Shown here: positions 18,033-25,977 of the stretch, in pieces
How the letters are laid out: each line of letters opens with the position of its first letter
How positions within the stretch are numbered: position 1 is the stretch's first letter
Origin: Paenibacillus odorifer
GTDB lineage: Bacteria; Bacillota; Bacilli; Paenibacillales; Paenibacillaceae
DNA length: 64,000 nt
Reading direction: 5' to 3'
Assembly: GCF_000758725.1 (NCBI RefSeq)
Contig: NZ_CP009428.1
Span: 1,798,001-1,862,000, forward strand
Translations under genes and position numbers: made by a program
Notes under the pieces: generated by a model
Seen by the model: only the letters and a program-made list of their open reading frames with translations
What the model was told of the DNA's origin: nothing
Database searches by the model: none

Positions 18033-18845
18033 TTATAATGGAAGATCCCGTCTTCTGAACAGCTCTACTCCCAAGGAAAAGGTGAGCACTCCGATCAACA
18101 GCAGCCAACTGGAGACCTGAATAATCTCCACGTTGCCCTGAACGATTTCCCCGGGTTGATAGAAGGAGAATAAGGTTAGGAAACGCAGTCCTTCAAGTTT
18201 GTCGCTTATTTTACCGAGTAGATCCAGAGTGAAAAATCCGAAGGCGATAGCGCCGGAAATTCCGAGTGCTTTTTTCTCGTCATTACATACAGAGGACACG
18301 AGAAAGGTAAGGCCGCCTACCGCAAAAAATAATAAAAAGGCCACGGTATTCAGCTGAGCGAAGCGACCGCTGTTAAAGTCATATTCACTGCCAAGAAACC
18401 ATGCTTTACCTAATAATCCGGCGAGGGTGGTTACACCCATGATTAAGAGCAATGCTGTAGTGAGTACAAGTGCCTGCGTGGTGGCGACTTTTCTCCGTGT
18501 AGTTGGGGCTATGAGCAGATAAGCCATGGAGCCGCGATCCACGAGTCGAGCCATTAGCTGCGTTGACATTTGCACACAAACTATGGAAAGAATCAGAACT
18601 AGTATAAGTCCATAATATTCTCCGGAGATAAAAGCTTCAGCACTGGTAAATCCGCTATTTAACCCAAAGGCTTTACCCACACCCTCTGGCATCGCCTTAA
18701 TAAGGTCATCAATTGCTTGTGTACTCCCCGCAATCCCTGGATAAAGCCAGATCATAAACAGAATATAGAAGGCAGAACCAAAGGCGTAATTCAATATTCC
18801 TTTCAGGTTCACTCGCATCATTTCCTTATAGAGCGGAAGATTCAT
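18033..18845 (-). CDS. ABC-2 type exporter permease
   Basis: This 270-residue membrane protein has six hydrophobic segments arranged as in ABC-2 exporter permeases: an amphipathic N-terminus with one segment, a long loop, then five segments (LILVLILSIVCVQM, ALLLIMGVTTLAGLLG, FLLFFAVGGLTFLVSSVC and others). It overlaps the stop of the ATPase gene by four bases (ATGA), so the pair is translationally coupled. The transported compound is unknown; such pairs are often linked to resistance or envelope stress. It converges with the arabinan operon across a terminated gap. Confidence 0.85.
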   Translation of the reverse strand: MNLPLYKEMMRVNLKGILNYAFGSAFYILFMIWLYPGIAGSTQAIDDLIKAMPEGVGKAFGLNSGFTSAEAFISGEYYGLILVLILSIVCVQMSTQLMARLVDRGSMAYLLIAPTTRRKVATTQALVLTTALLLIMGVTTLAGLLGKAWFLGSEYDFNSGRFAQLNTVAFLLFFAVGGLTFLVSSVCNDEKKALGISGAIAFGFFTLDLLGKISDKLEGLRFLTLFSFYQPGEIVQGNVEIIQVSSWLLLIGVLTFSLGVELFRRRDLPL

Positions 18846-19729
18846 TGCACTGCCCCCTCGCGGTCATAATAGTCCATGAAGATGTCCTCTAGATTCTGCG
18901 TGAATACGTCGATGCTGCGGATATTGTATTTTCCAGTTTCCCGGATGAATCGATCATAATTGCCTTGCACAGCTATGCGGACCATATTTCCCTCATGAGC
19001 TTCCACTTGTAGGCCGGAGGCGGCAAAATCCACTGCATCTTCACTATTCGCAAAAATGACCTCAAACAGCTTCCGTTGCATCGATTGTAGTTCATGAATA
19101 TTTTTTACGGTGATAATCCGTCCGTCTTTAATAATTGCGGCGCGGTCACAGGTGCGTTCAATTTCCTGAAAGCTGTGTGAGGACATGAGAAAGGTAGTTC
19201 CGGCTGATTTTTCCTCCAGTACCAGATCAATAAATACCTTTTGCATGAGCGGGTCGAGACCCGAGGTAGGTTCATCCAGAATAATAACTTCAGGACTGTG
19301 CATAAAAGCAGCGACGACTCCGACCTTTTGCTTCATTCCCTTTGACATTTTTCGGATCGGAGTTGTGGCATCAAATTGCAAGCGTTCAATCAGCTGCTCG
19401 CGTTTGGTAGTATTTTTGATTCCCTGCATGGCTGACATGAATTTAAGGAAAGAAAGACCCGTCATCCCATCAAAAAAGTTAATTTCACCGGGTAAGTAGC
19501 CAATATGCTTCTGGACTGTCCCTTGTGCCTTCCATACATCAAGCCCATGGATACTCGCATGCCCTTGATCTGGTTTCATAAAACCCATGATATGCCGTAT
19601 AGTTGTCGATTTACCTGCACCGTTAGGACCCAGAAATCCAAAAACCTCGCCTTTGTTTACGGTAAATGTTACATCTTCGATTCCTTTGCCATTCGAAAAT
19701 CGTTTAGTTAAGCCTTCTACAACCAGCAT
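18842..19729 (-). CDS. ABC exporter ATP-binding protein
   Basis: This 295-residue ATPase has Walker A GPNGAGKST, the signature-region variant KMSKGMKQKVG (LSGGQ equivalent), Walker B VIILDEPTSGLDP and a switch His in MSSHSFQEIE. The C-terminal ~80 residues form the accessory domain found in DrrA/CcmA-like exporters. The ATG at 19729 is chosen because MLVVEGLTKRF is the standard beginning of these domains and a GGGGGTGG site precedes it; the in-frame ATG at 19780 would sit inside the putative operator and add 17 unlikely residues. It is divergent from the TetR gene at 19895, the likely repressor. Confidence 0.9.
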   Translation of the reverse strand: MLVVEGLTKRFSNGKGIEDVTFTVNKGEVFGFLGPNGAGKSTTIRHIMGFMKPDQGHASIHGLDVWKAQGTVQKHIGYLPGEINFFDGMTGLSFLKFMSAMQGIKNTTKREQLIERLQFDATTPIRKMSKGMKQKVGVVAAFMHSPEVIILDEPTSGLDPLMQKVFIDLVLEEKSAGTTFLMSSHSFQEIERTCDRAAIIKDGRIITVKNIHELQSMQRKLFEVIFANSEDAVDFAASGLQVEAHEGNMVRIAVQGNYDRFIRETGKYNIRSIDVFTQNLEDIFMDYYDREGAVQ

Positions 19730-19770
19730 GCCGCCACCCCCGCCGCAAAATAATGAACTAATATGAATTG

Positions 19771-19849
19771 AATATTTCATATGTTATATTATTCCTAGTG
19801 GTTAATGAAGTCAATATAATTATGAAATAATTGAAATGGAATATTTCAT
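19771..19849. promoter_or_regulatory. Putative TetR operator between divergent genes
   Basis: AATATTTCAT occurs at 19771-19780 and again at 19840-19849, and the opposite orientation ATGAAATA is at 19822-19829. The last two form a perfect 8-bp inverted repeat. The boxes lie between the ABC exporter and the TetR gene, where a shared autoregulated operator is expected. Confidence 0.5.
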
Positions 19850-19894
19850 TAAATTTAAATACGCATACTTAATAACGAAGTTAGGGTGGAAGCT

Positions 19895-20488
19895 ATGAAT
19901 GGATTTGAGAAGAGAGCAGCACAGATTAAATTCAAAATTATGAAAACTACTATGGAGATGCTCAAGAGCTGGGAACCCAAACGTCTACGGATCGCAGATA
20001 TTGCGAAAGAAGCAGGAGTCTCTCAGGTGACGATTTATAATTATTTTGGCAGTAAGGAAGCGCTGCTTAGTGAGTCTTTTAAGGACTTTGTTCAGAAGGA
20101 AATTCAGGAGTTTGAAGATTACATTTATCAAGAGCATTCTCTAAAGGAGATTATTGGTTACATTCTAACCATGGAAAGGCAAACTTACAGCGGTTTATCT
20201 CCCGCGACTGTGAAGGAGCTTATGGTTGAGGATCAAGAAATGTTCCGTTATATTGAGGAACGATATGCGAATGACATTTTGCCGGTGCTGGTGAAGATGG
20301 TTGAGGATGGGAAAGCACGGGGAGAAATCTCAAATAAAGTATCCACCAAAGGGATACTTTCACTAATGGGGATGTATATGCGTAATGCGGGTGAACTTCT
20401 AGACGAAGCTAGCAAACAGGAAGATATGGATGCCTTCATCGAGGAAGCCATCCATATTTTCTTCTATGGCATTTGCGGGAAAGAGTAA
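19895..20488 (+). CDS. TetR/AcrR family transcriptional regulator
   Basis: This 197-residue regulator has an N-terminal TetR helix-turn-helix (~10-55; IADIAKEAGVSQVTIYNYFGSKEALL is the classic recognition block) and an alpha-helical ligand-binding C-terminal part. The ATG at 19895 follows AGGGTGG; an in-frame GTG 9 bases upstream overlaps that site and is rejected. It is divergent from the ABC exporter (18842/18033), with repeated AATATTTCAT boxes between them, so it most likely represses the exporter and itself. The inducing ligand is unknown. Its 3' end converges on the amidase gene with only 37 bases between. Confidence 0.88.
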   Translation: MNGFEKRAAQIKFKIMKTTMEMLKSWEPKRLRIADIAKEAGVSQVTIYNYFGSKEALLSESFKDFVQKEIQEFEDYIYQEHSLKEIIGYILTMERQTYSGLSPATVKELMVEDQEMFRYIEERYANDILPVLVKMVEDGKARGEISNKVSTKGILSLMGMYMRNAGELLDEASKQEDMDAFIEEAIHIFFYGICGKE

Positions 20489-20525
20489 GGGGAGCTTGAG
20501 CTGCGTGAACATCACCCTTAATTGA

Positions 20526-22022
20526 TCAGGTCAACAGCGGATTCCCATTCATGCCGACCCAAAGAGCGGATTGTTCAAGCTGGGCAGCAAGCTGAAGCAG
20601 CAAATCTTCACGGCCTTTGTTCGCCATGACTTGAACGCCTAGCGGCAGGCCAGTTGCTGACTTATGGACGGGCACACTCATTGCTGGCTGGCCTGTCAGA
20701 TTTGCGAGCTGGGTGAACGGTGTATAGGTTAGGCTTGGCTCAAACATCTCGTAAATTAAGCGGCTCTGTTCTTCTTTTGGCAATTCGTTTACGTGCAGCA
20801 GCTTTGCTATCTCTGCAGGTTTATGCGTTAATTCACCAATTTTGGGAGCGGAGTTTGCATTCGTAGGTGTTATATATAAGTCGTAATGATTAAACAGTTC
20901 CGCCATTTGGGCGGCTGCAACGTCCCATTCATCCAGACTATGTACGAATTCGGCCGCTGAAACATTTTTTCCGGTCTCACCAAGAACCCACGTAATGATA
21001 TCGACATCGTCAGCAGTTATGGAACGTCCCATATTTCTCTCCAGGGAGACGAACATGGCTGCTACCTCTCCGGCATTCATCGTATAGTAGTTCTCCATCA
21101 GTCTTGTGCCATTCACAGGACTTTCTGTTTCTTCAACCGCATGTCCTTCAGCTTCGAGCCATTTCACGGTTTTGTGAACAGCATTTACGGCCTCTTCAGA
21201 GACAGGCGTACCTACTGGGGAAGCAGTCGTAAATCCAATTCGTAGTTTACGTTGCGTAGGCTTAAACAGATCATCCAGATATACGCCCGGATATAACGGA
21301 GTCTGGAAGGCGGCTTCTGGCTGCACAACCTGCAGCAGATCTAACATAGCAGCGCTATCGCGAACGGACCGGGTTAAGGCAAAATCAATAGAAGCCCCTT
21401 GCCATTGACGGCCGACTCCGGGTCCTACTGGTGTGCGCCCGCGCGTGGGTTTAAGTCCGAATAAGCCTGTGAATGAGGCGGGAATACGGATGGACCCACC
21501 ACCATCACTGGCTCCTGCTACTGGAACGATACCAGAAGCAACAGCTGCCGCGGCTCCGCCACTCGAACCTCCAGGAGAATATTCGAGATTCCAAGGATTA
21601 CGAGCAGGTCCATGGAGGACATTCTCTGTAATGTTTTTTAAGCCGAACTCTGGTGTGTTCGTATGGCCAAGTGGAATGAAGCCGGCTTTCCTAATCCGTG
21701 CAACATAATTTGAATCCCACAGCGCGACATTGTTCTTCATCAGCATAGCCCCACAAGTGATGGGCTCGCCAGCGATAGATTGGGAAATATCCTTTAATAG
21801 AAACGGAACGCCAGCAAACGGCCGAGTGTTATCCTGAACAGGCATCTCGTCGGCTTCTCTAAGAGCAGCTTCCCGGCGGGTGCGCACCACCGCATTTATG
21901 ACCGGATTGACCTCATCTAACCGAGCAAAGGCGGCTTCGACCAGCTCACGAGGTGAAATTTCACGTGCTTTGACAAGTGAAGCAAGTCCTAGAGCGTCAT
22001 AGGTAGAGTAAGAAAAGGTCAA
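20526..22022 (-). CDS. Amidase signature family hydrolase
   Basis: This 498-residue enzyme has the amidase-signature Ser-cisSer-Lys triad: Lys in FLLKDIS, the Gly/Ser-rich block SPGGSSGGAAAAVASG with the cis Ser, and the nucleophile Ser in DGGGSIRIPAS. It hydrolyses an amide bond; the substrate (amide, carbamate or peptide-like) cannot be told from sequence. It lacks GatB or other partners nearby, so it is not the GatA subunit by context. TTG at 22022 is preferred, with GTGGG 7 bases before; an upstream TTG at 22040 is also possible and would add six residues. No ATG start exists near the conserved N-terminus. Confidence 0.88.
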   Translation of the reverse strand: MTFSYSTYDALGLASLVKAREISPRELVEAAFARLDEVNPVINAVVRTRREAALREADEMPVQDNTRPFAGVPFLLKDISQSIAGEPITCGAMLMKNNVALWDSNYVARIRKAGFIPLGHTNTPEFGLKNITENVLHGPARNPWNLEYSPGGSSGGAAAAVASGIVPVAGASDGGGSIRIPASFTGLFGLKPTRGRTPVGPGVGRQWQGASIDFALTRSVRDSAAMLDLLQVVQPEAAFQTPLYPGVYLDDLFKPTQRKLRIGFTTASPVGTPVSEEAVNAVHKTVKWLEAEGHAVEETESPVNGTRLMENYYTMNAGEVAAMFVSLERNMGRSITADDVDIITWVLGETGKNVSAAEFVHSLDEWDVAAAQMAELFNHYDLYITPTNANSAPKIGELTHKPAEIAKLLHVNELPKEEQSRLIYEMFEPSLTYTPFTQLANLTGQPAMSVPVHKSATGLPLGVQVMANKGREDLLLQLAAQLEQSALWVGMNGNPLLT

Positions 22023-22169
22023 ATTAATACCCACTTTCAATTTAGGATGATTATTATATTATACATCCCATTAGTTATTTTTTGAAAATGGGTAATCTGA
22101 CATCTATCAATTCTTTTTTACGTCATATTAGGCTATACTTAGTGTTAAATGATTTTATGGGGTGTACTG

Positions 22170-22637
22170 ATGAACGAAGAGAAATATCAGAATGTGGATG
22201 GATTAATGGAGGCTTTCCAACAATTCGCTAGAATGAACTGGCGTAAAACTACGATTTGGGGCTTGAAGCCAAGTGAGGTCCGGATGTTGGTTTCTTTAAA
22301 GCTTGGTAAAGAACGGGAAGGGAAGAAGGGACAGACGGTTTCGGAGATTAGCAAGTTTCTGAAAGTCACCTCTCCTACGGTTACCCAAATGCTCAATAGT
22401 CTGATTGCACAAGGATATGTGGTGCGTACTTCCGATGCACAGGATCGCCGAGTTAGTGAGATCACGCTTACGGAAAAAGGGGAGCATCTGGCTGAGATGG
22501 CCGTAACGAAATCCCGGAATACCTTTAAAGGTATGATTGATTACATGGGCAAAGAACAGACGGATACGTTAATGGAGCTGTTAAACGGAGTTTACGTTTA
22601 CTTCGAAGAATTGAATGATCAATCAAACGAATCCTAG
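22170..22637 (+). CDS. MarR family transcriptional regulator
   Basis: This 155-residue winged-helix regulator has the recognition region VSEISKFLKVTSPTVTQMLNSLIAQGYVVR and the wing DAQDRRVSEITLTEKG, both typical of MarR. The ATG at 22170 follows GGGGTG at a short distance; the in-frame ATG at 22149 would add seven residues without a ribosome site. It converges on the MFS pump gene (22711) with a terminator between. It is one of two MarR genes bracketing that pump, so control of the pump is a reasonable inference, but the amidase upstream is divergent from it and could also be a target. Confidence 0.88.
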   Translation: MNEEKYQNVDGLMEAFQQFARMNWRKTTIWGLKPSEVRMLVSLKLGKEREGKKGQTVSEISKFLKVTSPTVTQMLNSLIAQGYVVRTSDAQDRRVSEITLTEKGEHLAEMAVTKSRNTFKGMIDYMGKEQTDTLMELLNGVYVYFEELNDQSNES

Positions 22638-22652
22638 CCCTTCTTATCAAAA

Positions 22653-22691
22653 AGAGATGCCGCACAGCCTAAGCTGTTTACGGACATCTCT
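22653..22691 (-). terminator. Terminator of the MFS pump gene
   Basis: AGAGATG (22653-22659) pairs with CATCTCT (22685-22691), with an inner CCG/CGG and ACAGC/GCTGT step. The T-run is on the minus strand, after the pump gene. Confidence 0.75.
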
Positions 22692-22710
22692 AATGTAAGG
22701 TTATTTGTGA

Positions 22711-24306
22711 TTAATGTGCAGCAGGCACAGATTTTTCGAGTTTTTTACTCCCGGTTTTATCCTCTGCGTGTGCCTCCATTTTTTTCTCTCCACTACGTAA
22801 TGGAATCTCTTTAAGGAACAGAACGAGCAGTGCTGCGATAACTAACAGCGCCGTACCACTTAAGAACACAACTGTCAGGGAATCGCTCAGTGCGTTCCGC
22901 AGCATCTCAATCAATTGATTGAAGAGCGGCTGGATTTGCTCTGGCAGTGTTGCATGCAATTCCTTTAGTTTAGGTTGATCTAGCAACATTTGAGGGTTCA
23001 TAAATGCAGAAAGCTGTTTAGCGGATTCAGGATCGAGTTTGGATAAATCCGGACCTTTGCCTGAAGATACCGCTGCCTCTAATTTTTTCGTTAATGAGGA
23101 GTTCATAATGGTACCCATGATGGCAATACCTATGGTTCCACCTAAATTACGGAATAAAGTATTTGTAGCAGTAGCAACACCTAGCATTGAAGGAGCAACA
23201 GCATTTTGTACGGTTAGAGTAAATACGGGCATCGATAGTCCTAACCCAACCCCGAAGATAATCATGCTGACTACAGCCGTAGCAATGTTACTCATAAAGG
23301 CCATTAATATCATGGCTACAACCATGAATGGCATCCCCATTAGAGCATAACGTTTATATTTTCCTGTTTTGGAGATCCATCTTCCCACTAAAGTACTTAG
23401 TACAATCATAGTAAGTGACATTGGCATATTGATAAAACCAGATTTAGTTGGGGAGACGCCCTCTACCCCTTGCACAAAGAAGGGCAGGTAGATCATTGCG
23501 CCCATCATACCGGCATTCATCAGGAAACCGACAATCATTGAGATGGATACGATGGAGTTTTTAAATAAGGATAATGGCAATACGGGGCTCTTAGCTTTAC
23601 GCTCAATCAGAATCAGGATAATCAGACCCAGAATGGAAGCCCCAAACAAGCCGAGAATCTCCGGAGAACCCCAGTCATATTTTGTTCCTGCCCATGAAAA
23701 GCCGAGCAAGAGCGCAACGATGGTCAGGGAAAGGAAAATGGAGCCTAAATAGTCAATGGACTCAGATGTAGAACGCGTTGTTTTAGGGAACATTTTCAAA
23801 ATCATAAAGAAGGCCACGATACCGAAAGGCAAGAAGATCCAGAAGATCCATTTCCAAGCCATGTGATCTACCATGAATCCGCCAAGAGTAGGACCAATTA
23901 CGCTGGAGAAACCAAATATCGCCATCATAATTCCAGTCCACTTGGCTCTCTCTCTTGGAGCGAACAAATCACCTACAGCGGTTACGGTAGCCGACATGAG
24001 AATCCCGCCGCCTAGACCTTGAATCCCGCGATAAGTGATCATTTGAAAAATGTTGGTCGACAATCCGGATAGGAACGCACCTATAATAAAAATGACAATC
24101 CCTGATAACAGGAAGGGCTTTCTTCCGTAAATATCGGATAACTTACCGACAAGTACGGTAGCAATGGTTGAGGTGAGCATATAGATGGTAATTACCCAGG
24201 TATAATGTTCAATGCCTCCAAGCATCGCAATAATTCGGGGCATTGCTGTGCCCACAATTGTCTGGTTGATTGCTGCGAAAAACATAGCCGCCATTAAAGC
24301 AATCAT
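22711..24306 (-). CDS. DHA2 family (14-TM) MFS drug exporter
   Basis: This ~531-residue membrane protein has about 14 hydrophobic segments and MFS motifs: the loop 2-3 motif GKLSDIYGRKPFLL, the antiporter motif region GRGIQGLGGGILMS (motif B-like Arg), and motif C GFSSVIGPTLGGF. These fit EmrB/QacA-type proton-driven multidrug exporters. The listed start is the only nearby ATG (24306), but it has no ribosome site. An AAGGAG lies about 10 bases before an in-frame CTG at 24342 that would add LEHLTQKKKVTI, a typical N-terminus for the family, so translation may start at that CTG. The gene lies between two MarR regulators on the other strand. Confidence 0.9.
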   Translation of the reverse strand: MIALMAAMFFAAINQTIVGTAMPRIIAMLGGIEHYTWVITIYMLTSTIATVLVGKLSDIYGRKPFLLSGIVIFIIGAFLSGLSTNIFQMITYRGIQGLGGGILMSATVTAVGDLFAPRERAKWTGIMMAIFGFSSVIGPTLGGFMVDHMAWKWIFWIFLPFGIVAFFMILKMFPKTTRSTSESIDYLGSIFLSLTIVALLLGFSWAGTKYDWGSPEILGLFGASILGLIILILIERKAKSPVLPLSLFKNSIVSISMIVGFLMNAGMMGAMIYLPFFVQGVEGVSPTKSGFINMPMSLTMIVLSTLVGRWISKTGKYKRYALMGMPFMVVAMILMAFMSNIATAVVSMIIFGVGLGLSMPVFTLTVQNAVAPSMLGVATATNTLFRNLGGTIGIAIMGTIMNSSLTKKLEAAVSSGKGPDLSKLDPESAKQLSAFMNPQMLLDQPKLKELHATLPEQIQPLFNQLIEMLRNALSDSLTVVFLSGTALLVIAALLVLFLKEIPLRSGEKKMEAHAEDKTGSKKLEKSVPAAH

Positions 24307-24374
24307 AATTGTAACTTTCTTTTTCTGAGTGAGATGCTCCAGAGCAGTTCCTCTCCTTTAACTTCTATATATTG

Positions 24375-24416
24375 TAGTTTGGGAATTCATGTCGTAATAA
24401 TTAGGTAGCCAAACTA
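24375..24416. promoter_or_regulatory. Inverted repeat upstream of the MFS gene
   Basis: TAGTTTGG (24375-24382) and CCAAACTA (24409-24416) form a perfect 8-bp inverted repeat 33 bases above the possible CTG start of the pump gene. It may be a MarR operator; evidence is positional only. Confidence 0.4.
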
Positions 24417-24524
24417 TCATTTATGTATAATACACAAATTCATCAATTAGCACAACAGGTTAATTATTAAATTTTAATTTAAAGAGAATTTGAATTTGAC
24501 TTGATTTTTTGGGAATAGGTAAGT

Positions 24525-24538
24525 AATCTAATTAGATT
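24525..24538. promoter_or_regulatory. Perfect 14-bp palindrome before a MarR gene
   Basis: AATCTAATTAGATT lies directly upstream of the ribosome site of the MarR gene at 24560. The position fits MarR autoregulation. Confidence 0.45.
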
Positions 24539-24559
24539 GAGGTATATTGGAGGTGCCCT

Positions 24560-25081
24560 ATGGATACCCATGACAATCAAGAGCAGAAGCTTATCATAGC
24601 CCTTGAAAATATAAAGCGTCTGACTGCTCGCCCCTACTCGATTGATGTAGTATCGTATAGAGAGTTTGTTATGATGTACGTCATTCACACTGTAATGAAG
24701 CAAAAGAAAGCGACCGAAGGTGACAAACAGCACCGGGGAGTTATGATTTCTAAATTAAGTGACCTGCTCCAGATAAGTAGACCTACTGCCACGCAAATGG
24801 CAAATACTTTGGAGGAAAAAGGTTACGTAGTACGTACAACATCCGAGACAGATCGTCGGGTCGTATATATCTGTTTGAGTGAGCTTGGAGAGCAGATTTA
24901 TAGCAGGCAGATGGCATCCTATTCCGGTATTTTGAGTGAAATCACGCAAAAGGTCGGTAAGGAAGAGATCGACCAGCTGATCTTTTTGTGCGATCGTTTT
25001 CAAGAAGCGGTGCATGAGGTCAGAAGCCGTCATTTTTTTCCACAGTCGGATGAAGAGTCATTAGTTATAGATTCAGTATAA
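24560..25081 (+). CDS. MarR family transcriptional regulator
   Basis: This 173-residue protein has a winged helix with ISKLSDLLQISRPTATQMANTLEEKGYVVR and the wing TSETDRRVVYICLSELGEQIY, clearly MarR. It starts at ATG 24560 after TTGGAGG. It is divergent from the DHA2 exporter and is the better placed of the two MarR genes to control it: palindromes occur in the intergenic region at 24375-24416 and 24525-24538. A hairpin terminator follows at 25095. The ligand is unknown. Confidence 0.88.
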   Translation: MDTHDNQEQKLIIALENIKRLTARPYSIDVVSYREFVMMYVIHTVMKQKKATEGDKQHRGVMISKLSDLLQISRPTATQMANTLEEKGYVVRTTSETDRRVVYICLSELGEQIYSRQMASYSGILSEITQKVGKEEIDQLIFLCDRFQEAVHEVRSRHFFPQSDEESLVIDSV

Positions 25082-25094
25082 AAAGCCCAACATC

Positions 25095-25133
25095 AAAAGA
25101 TATTCCTGCACACCCGCGGGAACATCTTTTTTT
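25095..25133 (+). terminator. Terminator after the MarR gene
   Basis: AAAAGATATTCC (25095-25106) pairs with the GGAACATCTTTT arm (25119-25130), apart from one mismatch, and a T-run follows. Confidence 0.75.
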
Positions 25134-25159
25134 GCATCTTAGAGCAAGGAGCGATTATC

Positions 25160-25897
25160 ATCAGAATATTAGCAATTAGTGACATTCACGGAAGTTATGT
25201 AGAATTCAATGCACTGTTATCAAAAGTGAATTATCGCCCAGCGGAGGATAAGCTTATCTTGATGGGAGATTATGTGGATAGAGGGCTGGACAGTAAAGGA
25301 ATTGTGGAGCAAGTGATGACTCTGCAGCAAGAATGTGGAGCTATAGTTCTCAAAGGAAATCACGATAAAATGGCTTGCGATGCGCTCACCGGCGAAGATG
25401 ATAAATTGGATACCCATTGGCTTACTAACGGCGGATTTCATACGCTGATGAGTTATTGTGAGGCGGGCTACGAAGGTTTGCAGGAGGATTTTGGCTGGAA
25501 GGATTATATGCAGCTAAAAGAAAAAATTAGGCGGGACTATAGACATCATATAGACTTTCTAAGCACATTGCCGCTTTATCATGAGACGGAAGAACATATT
25601 TTTGTTCATGCGGGCATTAATCCATTTATTGAGGATTGGAAACAGCAGGACCCTTATGATTTTATCTGGATTAGAGAACCCTTTTATAAGAATCCGGTAG
25701 TTAGCACTAACAAAACGGTTGTTTTCGGTCATACTTCGACGATGGATCTGCATGATTCAGAAGAAATTTGGTTTAGTCCACTTGGAGATAAAATTGGCAT
25801 AGATGGTGGCTGCGCATATGGCCAACGACTAAATTGCTTGGAGATTTCCGCAGGGAAATACATAACGCATTTTGTTCGGAATGGTGAGACGCTTTGA
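25160..25897 (+). CDS. PPP-type metallophosphoesterase with apparent ATC start
   Basis: The 245-residue reading has the three metal-binding motifs of PPP-family phosphatases: SDIHG (here ~7-11), GDYVDRG and GNHDKM, then HAGI and GHT further on. It would remove phosphate from phosphoproteins or dinucleotides, like ApaH/PrpE-type enzymes. The only standard start in frame is a GTG at 25226, which would delete SDIHG and thus a metal ligand. Upstream the frame is open, AAGGAG sits at 25146-25151, and 8 bases later the codon is ATC (25160), giving exactly the expected beginning RILAISDIHG. Either a rare near-cognate ATC/ATT start is used, or the ATG has mutated and the gene is impaired, or there is a base error. 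Confidence 0.78.
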   Translation: MRILAISDIHGSYVEFNALLSKVNYRPAEDKLILMGDYVDRGLDSKGIVEQVMTLQQECGAIVLKGNHDKMACDALTGEDDKLDTHWLTNGGFHTLMSYCEAGYEGLQEDFGWKDYMQLKEKIRRDYRHHIDFLSTLPLYHETEEHIFVHAGINPFIEDWKQQDPYDFIWIREPFYKNPVVSTNKTVVFGHTSTMDLHDSEEIWFSPLGDKIGIDGGCAYGQRLNCLEISAGKYITHFVRNGETL

Positions 25898-25977
25898 GCG
25901 TTCTCCCATTTTTTTTAGAATAGTAATGAATTAAACGTTAACTATGTATAAAATAAAGATAGGAGGGGTGCAAATAG

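Noticed and set aside
25226..25897. GTG 25226 as start of the phosphatase
   Set aside because: It would remove the SDIHG metal motif, although the open frame and a strong ribosome site exist upstream.
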